Below, in pieces: positions 24,160 through 31,770 of a DNA stretch of 33,374 nt. The DNA is from Acidimicrobiaceae bacterium UBA7830. GTDB taxonomy: Bacteria; Actinomycetota; Acidimicrobiia; Acidimicrobiales; Ilumatobacteraceae. Made by a program: the position numbers and the translations under genes. The stretch's first letter is position 1. Each line of letters begins with the position of its first letter. Where the stretch lies: positions 17,888 to 51,261 of the forward strand of contig DLTS01000032.1 of assembly GCA_002501485.1 (NCBI GenBank). Direction: 5' to 3'. Below the pieces are notes generated by a model. The model was not told the origin of the DNA. It did not search any database and was given only the letters and a program-made list of their open reading frames with translations.

Positions 24160-24616
24160 AGTTTGCCAGCCCGCAACGCTGAACAGCCCAACTATGTGCG
24201 CGCCCGTACGGTGTTCACGAGGTGGGAGGTACTTGGCGATGAGACCAGCAGAGGCCGGATTTCATGACGCTTGGAGCGTTGCAACCATTGATCTCGCAGG
24301 GAGCTTTGCGTTCGTAGCCTCGTTCAAGGCTCGATGGAGAAAAATTCGGGGAGCCGAGAGTTGTCCAGCGCTGCCAACCTTTCCATCGCATGCGGACTTT
24401 GTGCTGCCATCTCCACCTCGGCACGTCACCTGATCCGTAACTCGCCCGCGGTGGGCGCAGTCTGCGGCGGCTCTCAGTGCCTGTGTTCATCCGGCGAATC
24501 TACCTGCTTGTCTCCCAATGTGTATTGGCAGGAATATGGCTGGCCCTTCACACCTAGCGGCAAACCGGCTGGATAATCCTTGTCAAGTGCGAGCGTGGGT
24601 TGGAAATAGTTGTTGA
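24160..24616. other. Long spacer between VOC and MFS genes
   Basis: This 457-bp stretch lacks a confident gene. It contains one minus-strand ORF with a Cys/His motif (24215-24490). Several other short overlapping frames have no family character. I see no tRNA, repeat array or strong hairpin. Confidence 0.5.
24215..24490 (-). CDS. Possible small protein with C-x4-C-x10-C-x2-H motif
   Basis: A 91-aa candidate whose C-terminus reads CEINGCNAPSVMKSGLCWSH, giving the C-x4-C-x10-C-x2-H pattern with the GLC-x2-H ending. The same pattern occurs as a short zinc-binding finger in many actinobacterial and phage proteins, often next to HNH or DNA-binding domains. The N-terminal 60 residues are basic and Trp/Arg rich with no known domain. 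No convincing Shine-Dalgarno precedes the ATG, and a later ATG (before RWKGWQRW) is possible. It may be a small zinc protein, a remnant of a larger gene, or a chance frame. Confidence 0.35.
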   Translation of the reverse strand: MNTGTESRRRLRPPRASYGSGDVPRWRWQHKVRMRWKGWQRWTTLGSPNFSPSSLERGYERKAPCEINGCNAPSVMKSGLCWSHRQVPPTS

Positions 24617-25813
24617 TTAGGGACGCGCACTTCGGGCGGACTTGGGAAGAAAGAGCAGAATTAATGCTCCGATTGCAGCTGTCGCTCCTGCAATTAACTG
24701 TGCGAATAAATAGCCAGAGGAGTCAATCAAAGCCCCGAGCGCTGGAGGTCCGATTAGGCCGCCTAGGCCATTCGCAGTGTAGAGAGCACCGAGAACACCC
24801 CCCATGCCCAAAGTCCCAAACAGGTGAGCGACGACTGCAGGAGAAATTGCAATGATTCCACCGTAGGAAACACCCAACACAATAGAGAACACGATGAGGC
24901 CTAAATAGGACGAGCCAACTGTGGCCCAGACCCCGAAGCTTGCAGAGAGGCCCACTGAGGACAGCAAAAGAAGACGCTGCACCGGCATGCGTGCTCCAAG
25001 GATTCCTAACAGCAAGCGTCCAACAACTGATGAGATCCCGATTAGTCCCAGCAGCACTGCGGCTGAACCGTCTACTGATTCTGACGAAACAAAATCGGCC
25101 AGAAATACAAAGGCCATGAAGAGAGATCCTGACAGCAGGAACGATGAACCATACAGAATCCAGAAATCACTTCGTCCACGAACGGTTTTACCGAGAGGCT
25201 CAGGGGCAACCCCTGAAGTCGGTGGGCGATGAGCAAGCACAGCTGAAATCAGAAGCAACGCCGCAGATAACGCAGCGAGTATTTGGTAGGCGGTTCTCCA
25301 TCCGTATTCGCCAATCAGCCATTCTGAAAATGGGACGACGACAAGGGTTCCGACACCAATACCTGAAACTGCAACACCGAGAGCGAGAGTTCTTTGACGT
25401 TCGAACCACCCGCCAACTCCGGCGACCATCGGAACGAAGCAGCACGCAACCCCAAACCCGACTCCCGCCCCATAGGTGAGATAACCCATTTCAAGCGAGG
25501 ACACTTTTGATGTGAGGAACAGACCCACAACCATCGCTCCGGACCCCATTAGCAACACTTTGCGTTGCCCGACACGGTCAGCGAGACGGCCCGTTGCGAG
25601 ACCGAGCACGAAGTAAGTGAAGGTCGTAATCGAAAAGAACATTGCTGTTTGCGAACGGTTTGTTCCGAACTCATCTGCCATTGGTCCGAAAAACTCACCG
25701 AAGCTGTACACAACTCCAAAAACGGTGAACAATGAGAGAAATGCTCCGGCGGCGACGGCCCATGCGCGCAGGGAGTCGATTGTCGATCCGCCCCTTCCTT
25801 GTTCTCCCAGCAC
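24617..25813 (-). CDS. Major facilitator superfamily transporter (monocarboxylate/oxalate:formate-like)
   Basis: A 398-aa, 12-helix MFS permease. The cytoplasmic loop 2-3 signature reads GRLADRVGQRKVLLMG near residues 75-90, and the protein has the FSITTFTYFVLG and WFERQRTLALGVAVSGIGVGTL blocks of the MCT/OxlT-type branch. The start is a GTG at 25813. It stands alone on its strand, downstream of no operon partner, with a 41-nt inverted-repeat structure directly ahead of its start. A small organic acid is the most probable substrate by family; nothing local narrows it. Confidence 0.9.
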   Translation of the reverse strand: MLGEQGRGGSTIDSLRAWAVAAGAFLSLFTVFGVVYSFGEFFGPMADEFGTNRSQTAMFFSITTFTYFVLGLATGRLADRVGQRKVLLMGSGAMVVGLFLTSKVSSLEMGYLTYGAGVGFGVACCFVPMVAGVGGWFERQRTLALGVAVSGIGVGTLVVVPFSEWLIGEYGWRTAYQILAALSAALLLISAVLAHRPPTSGVAPEPLGKTVRGRSDFWILYGSSFLLSGSLFMAFVFLADFVSSESVDGSAAVLLGLIGISSVVGRLLLGILGARMPVQRLLLLSSVGLSASFGVWATVGSSYLGLIVFSIVLGVSYGGIIAISPAVVAHLFGTLGMGGVLGALYTANGLGGLIGPPALGALIDSSGYLFAQLIAGATAAIGALILLFLPKSARSARP

Positions 25814-25819
25814 GAAAAG

Positions 25820-25860
25820 AAACTACCCGGTCAGTATTCCCCAGAAATAACCGGGAGTTT
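25820..25860 (-). promoter_or_regulatory. Inverted repeat in the 5' leader of the MFS gene
   Basis: Arms 25820-25831 (AAACTACCCGGT) and 25850-25860 (ACCGGGAGTTT) pair over 11 positions with one bulged A and enclose an 18-nt loop. In mRNA sense the hairpin ends 6 nt before the GTG start, so it could act as an operator or as an RNA structure hiding the ribosome-binding site. No U tract follows, so it is not a standard terminator. Confidence 0.45.
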
Positions 25861-26050
25861 CTGCGACCAGCGTGTCAAGCAGATAAACAGCCCAAAGCGG
25901 TCGAACTAGGTGGCACAAAGGCCAAGGCTTGCCAAACTCATGTTGGTGAACGCCCCAGCAAAGTCATTTCAGAAAACGTATTTTGGCCAACGGGCGGTAT
26001 CTGGTGAGTCCTCCACTACTTCTATGGTTGCTCGGCCTTCGGAGTTTTCC

Positions 26051-27280
26051 TCACCATAAAAAAGCTCTGGGCGAATCGAAAAGGAGAAGTTGACCAAAGT
26101 CTCGGCCCAGTATTTCTTCTGGATCTGCGCCCAGCCACTGGCTGATTACTGAGGCATAGACCGACCGAAAGTCAACCTCATGATGAAGGTCGCCTCGAGA
26201 ATCGAGCCGCCGAAGTGATGGCTGAACTCCATGAAGCCCCCCTCGAACCCTGTCCCCTACCAGCATTACGAGCCCCGAAGTTCCATGATCGGTACCGGAT
26301 TCATTTTGCGATACTCGGCGGCCAAATTCACTGAAGATGAGAACAGCAGTGTTCTCTCGGACAGATGGAAGGAGGTTGGCAAAGAAATTACCAATAGCGA
26401 TGTCTAATTCGCTGATAAGAAACTCATGAGTGCCTTTCTGCCGATCGTGTGTGTCAAATCCTGGAAGTCCGGCGTGAACAATCTGCGTTCCAATATTTAG
26501 GTTGAGTATGTCTGCAGCTACGAGAAGATCATTTACAAATCCACCTGGCGCGCCAGCCTCTGTCTCATACATTGGAGACACTAGGTCGCCGGTTTCGGAA
26601 GTTAAGCGCAGACTCTTGGCGACCTCAGATCGCAATGCACCATTGCCCGCCTGTGCCATTTCGAAAGAGCGAAGAGCGTTCCAAGCAGGCTCCCACCCGT
26701 CTTCGCTCCAGGACCTAAAAAGACTCATTTGGCCATACGGCGGCAAGACGATACCGGATGACTTCGGGCCGTAGAGAATTCTCGGGATTCCAGTGCGACC
26801 GATGGCGACCGTTCCAAACTGTCCAAGATCTGATCCATCTTTGAATCGGCCGAGCCAACCTGTACCCGTTGCAAGATCCTCAGTGCCAGTCATCCACCGT
26901 GCCATTGATGAGAAGTGGCTTCGGTCATCGGCGGCGTGTCCAACTCCGCGGATGAGCGCCAAGTTTCCTGAGTCGTAGAAGGACTTCAGGTTTGAAAGAT
27001 TTGGGTGGAGGTACAGTCCCTCTCCGACTAGTTGGGCGTCACTTACGGGGACGGTTAAATACGGCCGCTTGTCATGGTAAACACCGTCATCCCAGGGGAT
27101 AAGAGTATTGAGGTGGTCATTTCCACCATCTAGGGCGATCGTGACGAGAAATTTCTTGTCATCTGCCAGCGGAGAAGCGATTGCACCTAAATGCTTTATG
27201 GAACCGGACAGCCCGAAGAGCCCCTCTAGAGCACCGATAGACAACATCCCCTTTAGGAATTGTCGTCGTTCCATACTCAT
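26051..27280 (-). CDS. DUF1501 family protein with twin-arginine signal
   Basis: A 409-aa exported protein of the DUF1501 (sulfatase/alkaline-phosphatase-like fold) family. The N-terminus MSMERRQFLKGMLSIGALEGLFG is a Tat signal (R5-R6-x-F-L-K), followed by FLVTIALDGGNDHLNTLIPWDDG, the DUF1501 hallmark. Later blocks include HSSMARWMTG-like text (DRSHFSSMARWMTG), FDTHDRQKGTHEFL and LIFSEFGRRVSQNESGTDHGTSGLVMLVG. The open frame begins 15 codons earlier at GTG 27325, but ATG 27280 places the Tat motif normally. It lies 106 bp downstream of the DUF1800 gene on the same strand, the usual pairing. Biological function of the pair is not established. Confidence 0.9.
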   Translation of the reverse strand: MSMERRQFLKGMLSIGALEGLFGLSGSIKHLGAIASPLADDKKFLVTIALDGGNDHLNTLIPWDDGVYHDKRPYLTVPVSDAQLVGEGLYLHPNLSNLKSFYDSGNLALIRGVGHAADDRSHFSSMARWMTGTEDLATGTGWLGRFKDGSDLGQFGTVAIGRTGIPRILYGPKSSGIVLPPYGQMSLFRSWSEDGWEPAWNALRSFEMAQAGNGALRSEVAKSLRLTSETGDLVSPMYETEAGAPGGFVNDLLVAADILNLNIGTQIVHAGLPGFDTHDRQKGTHEFLISELDIAIGNFFANLLPSVRENTAVLIFSEFGRRVSQNESGTDHGTSGLVMLVGDRVRGGLHGVQPSLRRLDSRGDLHHEVDFRSVYASVISQWLGADPEEILGRDFGQLLLFDSPRAFLW

Positions 27281-27386
27281 TCGGGTTCTACTGATGGTTT
27301 CAGGAATGACGCGTCGTTCGCTCACGGTGCAACTCGGCTCATCAAACTTCGTGTTGGAGAATTTTCATTTTTGAACATCTGCGTCC

Positions 27387-28814
27387 CTAACGAACTTGAA
27401 ATTCAGGGACCATTACTCCAAGCGTTCGTGCCTGCGAGGTCGCCCACCAAGGATTGTCGCGAGCTCTTCTAAACCAATCCGATAACACTTGATGCGTTCC
27501 ACCTGAGACCTCTTGCAATCCATAAAAGTCCAAAATCCGCCCTACCGCCTCGTCGACAGTTAAGTCCATCAGGTTCTCAAGATCCTTCTCCACTGTTTCC
27601 CGCCAGTGCAGCTCGTGAGCGATTTTTCCTCGGGCAGCCATGGAAGAGGTTGTAAGCCAATCGGTGCCTGAGCCCCAACCTGCCACACTCGGCGGGTGAA
27701 AAGGCACCATGCCCATCGACTCTAGGCGGGTCCAGTCAAGGTCAATTTCATGACTGCTCAAGCCTGTGTGCTTGAGGATTGAGACGACGAAATCGACGGG
27801 ATCTTTCACCAACGCCCACCTCGATTTAAGCGACCAAAATTCATCGTGGAGCAACACTGCTCGAACCAGAGCGGAGATCTCCATACCGCTGTCTGAGAAT
27901 GCAAAGGAGACGTCTTCAACGAACCCAGAGGAGGGATCCGGGTTGCAAAAGTACTCGCATATCAAATTTGCAACTCGGAGCGAAGTTGCGTCGCGTTTGG
28001 CCCCGAGGACTAACTCCTCGATCGCATCCCTCTCAGAGGGGTTCTGTGCAATTCCGTTCCAATTCGCATTAATACCGAACAAATATTTCCTGCCGTGGTC
28101 GTGCGCTTCCGGTTCGTAAATATAAGTCTCCTTCATCTGTGCAAAGTCAGAATAATTTTCTGGATCATCACCATTCGTTACATTCGTTAAATGACCAGTC
28201 CACGCACGGGTCATAGCTACCACGTCGCTCTCAGAGAAGTGACCGATCCCGCACGTGTAGAGTTCCATCAATTCTCGGCTGAAATTTTCTTGCGGCTTCT
28301 CTACTTTGTTCGAACGGTTATCGAGCATCACGAGCATTGCGGGGTGAACTGCAGTTTCACGAGTGAGTGAGTCGAAGTTAGCCATAGCAAGTCGACGGAA
28401 CATGCGGATCTGATCCCACATGGCTACTTTGTCGCTCACTTCGACGATGTCGCAGGCGAAGTGACCATGCCAGAAAAATGCGAGGCGTTCATAGATGGGT
28501 AAGTGGTCTGCTCTTGTGGGGCAGAAGCTCGGTGCTTTCACCGGATTAGGAAGGGTCGACATCCGGTCAATCCACCAAAGAATCATTTCGTCGGCAACGT
28601 TGGTGAATTCGTCAGTATTGAGAACCCATTCCGGCTGTCCAACGTCTGGTCCTTCTGGAACAACGTCGCCTTCTGAGAACCCGAGCACAATGTCGACGCA
28701 TTCTCGACGGGTCTTTCCGGTAAGTCCACTAATTTCCTGTGCCGAGCCGCCGTAGCCGACCCGACGTAAGAGATGAGCAGCATCGGGAGCTGTTACCTCG
28801 GTATCCGATGACAT
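27387..28814 (-). CDS. DUF1800 family protein
   Basis: A 475-aa protein with the DUF1800 pattern: HLLRRVGYGGSAQEI near residues 14-28, RLAFFWHGHFA near 110-120, LDNRSNKVEKPQENFSRELMELYTCGIGHFSESDVVAMTRAWTGH near 170-215, and PPSVAGWGSGTDWLTTSSM in the last third. There is no signal peptide or membrane helix. It is the first gene of the DUF1800-DUF1501 pair, in which the downstream partner is exported by Tat. By eye, base use is more AT-rich than in the moa genes to the right. Confidence 0.9.
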   Translation of the reverse strand: MSSDTEVTAPDAAHLLRRVGYGGSAQEISGLTGKTRRECVDIVLGFSEGDVVPEGPDVGQPEWVLNTDEFTNVADEMILWWIDRMSTLPNPVKAPSFCPTRADHLPIYERLAFFWHGHFACDIVEVSDKVAMWDQIRMFRRLAMANFDSLTRETAVHPAMLVMLDNRSNKVEKPQENFSRELMELYTCGIGHFSESDVVAMTRAWTGHLTNVTNGDDPENYSDFAQMKETYIYEPEAHDHGRKYLFGINANWNGIAQNPSERDAIEELVLGAKRDATSLRVANLICEYFCNPDPSSGFVEDVSFAFSDSGMEISALVRAVLLHDEFWSLKSRWALVKDPVDFVVSILKHTGLSSHEIDLDWTRLESMGMVPFHPPSVAGWGSGTDWLTTSSMAARGKIAHELHWRETVEKDLENLMDLTVDEAVGRILDFYGLQEVSGGTHQVLSDWFRRARDNPWWATSQARTLGVMVPEFQVR

Positions 28815-29140
28815 AAAAAGACACTAACCAACCGTCTTCCCGGCGCCGAGATTAATTGAGACGGGCTGAAGGAAGGACTCCCGAGTGAGGCGCTATCGGA
28901 TTTCAGGAACTGTTGGTCGGTGATCAGACTTGAGGATTGCAATTTCTGTTTCAAGATTTCCGATTGCGTTTTACAAGGACTTTCGTGCAATCAATAAAAC
29001 CGGGTGAGCAACGATCTGTAAACACGCAATGCGTCAGCTTTTAGAAAGCTTTCTTTACTCCAGCTAAATCACTTTCGAACAATATCAATGAAGCTCTTGA
29101 CGATTGGTCAGTGAACCACTCAAAGGGGTAGAAACTGACA
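28815..29140. other. Divergent intergenic region between DUF1800 gene and folB
   Basis: This 326-bp AT-rich spacer should hold both divergent promoters. It contains two short inverted repeats: CCGTCT (28832-28837) with AGACGG (28859-28864), and AGCTTT/AAAGCT at 29036-29050 around TAG. TTGACG at 29097-29102 could be a -35 element for folB, but no good -10 sits at the right distance. I see no gene in it. Confidence 0.45.
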
Positions 29141-29500
29141 ATGTCCGACCGTATTGAACTAAACAAAATTCAGGCTCTTGGAAGAATAGGCGTTCTTCCT
29201 GAGGAGAAGAGTAGAGCGCAACCCTTTGAGGTGGATCTAGCCATTGAGACAGATCTCTCAGTAGCTGGTGCATCTGACGATCTCGGTGACACCATAAATT
29301 ATGGTGAGGTCACGGAATTGGTTGCAGGCATTATCCGGAACGAATCACACCAGTTACTCGAAAAAGTAGCCACAAGAATCGCTGCAGAGGTGCTCGCAAT
29401 CCCTGCTGTCACTGGTGTTCAAATTACCGTCAGGAAGATGCGACCACCTCTTCCAGAATTCTTGGGATCCTCAGCAGTGAATATTTACCGCTCGAAATAG
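29141..29500 (+). CDS. folB: Dihydroneopterin aldolase
   Basis: A 119-aa folate-pathway enzyme that cleaves 7,8-dihydroneopterin to 6-hydroxymethyl-dihydropterin and glycolaldehyde. The N-terminus IELNKIQALGRIGVLPEEKSRAQPFEVDLAIETDL matches FolB, as do DLGDTINYGEVTELV near residue 47-61, HQLLEKVATRIAAEVL near 69-85, and VQITVRKMRPPLP. The active-site Glu of GVLPEE(K) and the conserved Lys of VRKMRPP are present. AAAGGGG lies about 12 nt upstream of the ATG. No folP, folK or folE is adjacent, so it is separated from the usual folate operon. Confidence 0.93.
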   Translation: MSDRIELNKIQALGRIGVLPEEKSRAQPFEVDLAIETDLSVAGASDDLGDTINYGEVTELVAGIIRNESHQLLEKVATRIAAEVLAIPAVTGVQITVRKMRPPLPEFLGSSAVNIYRSK

Positions 29501-29533
29501 TCGTCGCACCGAAATTTCAGGAGGACCCCCGAG

Positions 29534-29606
29534 TGGAGCTGAGGGGAATCGAACCCCTGACCTCAACAGTGCGATTGTTGCGCTCTACCAACTGAGCTAC
29601 AGCCCC
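29534..29606 (-). tRNA. tRNA-Ala (anticodon CGC)
   Basis: A 73-nt cloverleaf on the minus strand: acceptor GGGGCTG/CAGCTCC, D arm GCTC-AGTTGGTA-GAGC, anticodon stem CAACA/TGTTG with loop ATCGCAC (anticodon CGC), T arm AGGGG-TTCGATT-CCCCT. The G3-U70 wobble pair, the alanine identity element, is present. The discriminator is A and the 3' CCA is not encoded. Confidence 0.97.
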
Positions 29607-29635
29607 GGAGGCGGAAAGTGTATCGGCGCGGCAGT

Positions 29636-30166
29636 TCAGCTGCGCAGCCAATCATCGCCCTGAGCCGCCGGCCCCCAAGTGTTTGGCCGCTGCCGGACTG
29701 AGACGAGAAAATACACGTAGCCACAAAGCGACAGAAACGACATTGCAAAGAGATACAACATCGAAATCTCTTTCGTTGTAGCTGCAAGAAACAACAGACA
29801 AACAGTCGTTATGACTAAGCCGAGCAACACGTTTGCTCGGCGACGACGCTGCGCCTGTGCCACCGACATTGGTTGTCGGGAAGGCTGCGCGCCCTCAATC
29901 GATGGCGAGCCATGAACCTTCGGGCGGCGAGCCACCGCGGCCTCTCGCCGACTCTGCGCTGCAATCTGCGAACCAGCAAGCGGGCGGGCTGCTGAACGCA
30001 TTGATGTCGAGGCTCGGCTTGGAACCGAGCCTTGCAGGCGAGCAAGTTGGCGGTTGAAGTCAGTCACTGAAGAGTTGGGGCGGTTCTCAAAACGCGACCG
30101 TATTAACGGCGGCAGAAGCACGGCAGCCCAAGCCGCAGCGACAATAAGAAGAACTAGTTCACCCAT
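29636..30166 (-). CDS. Membrane protein, probable GlpR/SepX-like divisome component
   Basis: A 176-aa protein with one N-terminal helix (MGELVLLIVAAAWAAVLLPPLI), a basic and Ser/Arg/Ala-rich cytoplasmic-type middle of about 85 residues, and two C-terminal helices (NVLLGLVITTVCLLFLAATT and LYLFAMSFLSLCGYVYFLVSV). The helix text AWAAVLLPPLIRSR and this 1+2 layout resemble actinobacterial Rv0996-type proteins, known as GlpR in corynebacteria and SepX in Streptomyces, which are encoded near the MoeA-like protein Glp and act in septum formation. Here the glp/moeA homologue lies three genes upstream on the same strand, which supports the assignment. The protein sequence alone would only justify 'three-helix membrane protein'. 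Confidence 0.75.
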   Translation of the reverse strand: MGELVLLIVAAAWAAVLLPPLIRSRFENRPNSSVTDFNRQLARLQGSVPSRASTSMRSAARPLAGSQIAAQSRREAAVARRPKVHGSPSIEGAQPSRQPMSVAQAQRRRRANVLLGLVITTVCLLFLAATTKEISMLYLFAMSFLSLCGYVYFLVSVRQRPNTWGPAAQGDDWLRS

Positions 30167-30210
30167 AAATTGAAAGTCTTAGGCCAACACCAAATGACCA
30201 AGTATTACAA

Positions 30211-30239
30211 ATATACGACAATTATGACAGAGACAGCAA
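30211..30239 (-). promoter_or_regulatory. Possible promoter for the GlpR/SepX-like gene
   Basis: On the minus strand TTGCTG (30239-30234) and GTATAT (30216-30211) are spaced by 17 bp, close to the sigma-70-type consensus, in an AT-rich gap of 100 bp between moaC and the membrane-protein gene. It would give that gene its own transcript in addition to read-through from moaC. Confidence 0.3.
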
Positions 30240-30266
30240 CGCGTGCGTGGGATGATGTGAAAAGCA

Positions 30267-30746
30267 TCACTCGGGCCGGTGAAAGTCTCCTGAACGGCCA
30301 CCTGACTTCTCAATGAGCATGACATCGCTAATAACCATCGCCCGATCAAGCGCCTTACACATGTCATAAATCGTGAGTGCAGCAGCTGTGCACGCATGGA
30401 GCGCCTCCATCTCAACCCCAGTTAGTCCGGTGGTCTCAACGACCGCCTTAACCACCACCGAAGAGTGCTCAACGGTGAGATCAACAGCCACCTTGCTCAA
30501 TAGTAAAGGGTGGCAGAGCGGAATGATGTCGGCAGTGCGCTTTGCCGCCTGGATACCGGCGATACGAGCAACAGCGAGCACGTCACCTTTCTTCACATCT
30601 CCATCAGCGATCGCAGCAGCCGTCGTCGGCTCCATTGCGACCACAGAACGTGCGACCGCTCGACGTCGGGTCACCTCCTTGTCGCCCACGTCAACCATAT
30701 GGGCAGCACCAGACTCGTCAAGGTGAGTGAACACACCGTCATTCAT
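30267..30746 (-). CDS. moaC: Cyclic pyranopterin monophosphate synthase
   Basis: A 159-aa enzyme of molybdenum-cofactor synthesis that turns 3',8-cyclo-7,8-dihydro-GTP into cPMP. The family blocks are complete: HMVDVGDKEVTRRRAVA near residues 16-32, GIQAAKRTADIIPLCHPLLLSKV near 64-86, TGLTGVEMEALHACTAAALTIYDMCKALDR near 106-135, and KSGGRSGDF at the end. A GGAGG four bases before the ATG is a strong ribosome-binding site. It follows moaA by 24 bp on the same strand and works directly on the MoaA product. Confidence 0.98.
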   Translation of the reverse strand: MNDGVFTHLDESGAAHMVDVGDKEVTRRRAVARSVVAMEPTTAAAIADGDVKKGDVLAVARIAGIQAAKRTADIIPLCHPLLLSKVAVDLTVEHSSVVVKAVVETTGLTGVEMEALHACTAAALTIYDMCKALDRAMVISDVMLIEKSGGRSGDFHRPE

Positions 30747-30770
30747 TTCGCCTCCACATCCAACCGACTC

Positions 30771-31766
30771 TTAACCGCCGATTTGACTCATCGTTCGCGC
30801 CGGCCGAGTAAATGTCACTTGGTTGATCTGGTGACCCGCCCACTTCGTCGCCACCGCAGAAATGATCCTGTCTGCAATCTCGTCATCAGCGGCACCGCCT
30901 CGCAACAACGACCGAAGATCGAACTCATCTGTCGCAAACAAACACGTCCTAAGCTGCCCCTCTGCAGTTAAGCGCACGCGATCGCAGTCACCGCAGAACG
31001 GTTTCGTCACCGACGGAATAACCCCAACCGTGCCAAACCCATCGACGTAACGCCAGCGGTCAGCGGGAGCCGCTCCGCGAGCCGCAACAGGCACAAGAGG
31101 GAACTCAGCATTGATCGCCTCAACAATCTCGTCTTGACCGACAACTTTGTGGTTGCCCCACTCTCCTGATGCGTCAAGTGGCATGAACTCAATAAATCGG
31201 ACCTCAACGCCACGCTCTCGACCGAAACGAGCAAGGTCGACGATCTCATCATCGTTGACGCCACGCTCGATAACCGCGTTGACCTTCACCGGGTCAAACC
31301 CTGCATCACGAGCGGCATCGATGCCGTCGAGCACCCGATCAAGTTCATCTCGCCGTGTCATCTCCGCAAAGCGTGTGCGATCGAGCGTGTCGAGACTGAT
31401 ATTGAGACGCCGCAGCCCCGCTGCCTTGAGGTCTCCTGCAAGAGCGGTCAGTCGCGAAGCGTTCGTCGTCATCGCGAGATCGACGCCAAGGTGTGACAAC
31501 TTTTCAACGAGCGTGACAATCCGGGCCCGCACAGTCGGCTCTCCCCCCGTGAGACGGATTCCCTCCACCCCAAAACGCTGAACAAACAACGCCGAGATCC
31601 GCTCGATTTCTTCGAAACTGAGTACATCGTCTCGATCGAGCCACTTCAAACCTTCTTCGGGCATGCAATACGTGCAGCGGAAGTTGCAACGATCAGTCAC
31701 CGAGATGCGGAGATCTCGGATCACCCGCCCAAACGGGTCGACAAGATCGCGCTGCACAGCGTTCAT
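30771..31766 (-). CDS. moaA: GTP 3',8-cyclase
   Basis: A 331-aa radical-SAM enzyme catalysing the first step of molybdenum-cofactor synthesis. The SAM cluster ligands are C27, C31 and C34 in CNFRCTYC. The second, substrate-binding cluster is formed by C258, C261 and C275 in CGDCDRVRLTAEGQLRTC. LTGGEPTVR is the SAM-binding loop, and the C-terminal Gly-Gly required for activity is present (residues 330-331). It starts only 4 bp after the stop of the moeA/glp gene, so the two are one transcript. Confidence 0.98.
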   Translation of the reverse strand: MNAVQRDLVDPFGRVIRDLRISVTDRCNFRCTYCMPEEGLKWLDRDDVLSFEEIERISALFVQRFGVEGIRLTGGEPTVRARIVTLVEKLSHLGVDLAMTTNASRLTALAGDLKAAGLRRLNISLDTLDRTRFAEMTRRDELDRVLDGIDAARDAGFDPVKVNAVIERGVNDDEIVDLARFGRERGVEVRFIEFMPLDASGEWGNHKVVGQDEIVEAINAEFPLVPVAARGAAPADRWRYVDGFGTVGVIPSVTKPFCGDCDRVRLTAEGQLRTCLFATDEFDLRSLLRGGAADDEIADRIISAVATKWAGHQINQVTFTRPARTMSQIGG

Positions 31767-31770
31767 CGCT

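Noticed and set aside
29534..29606. tRNA-Ala as a proven attachment site for an island
   Set aside because: No integrase gene and no repeated tRNA 3' segment were found in the window; only the compositional impression remains.
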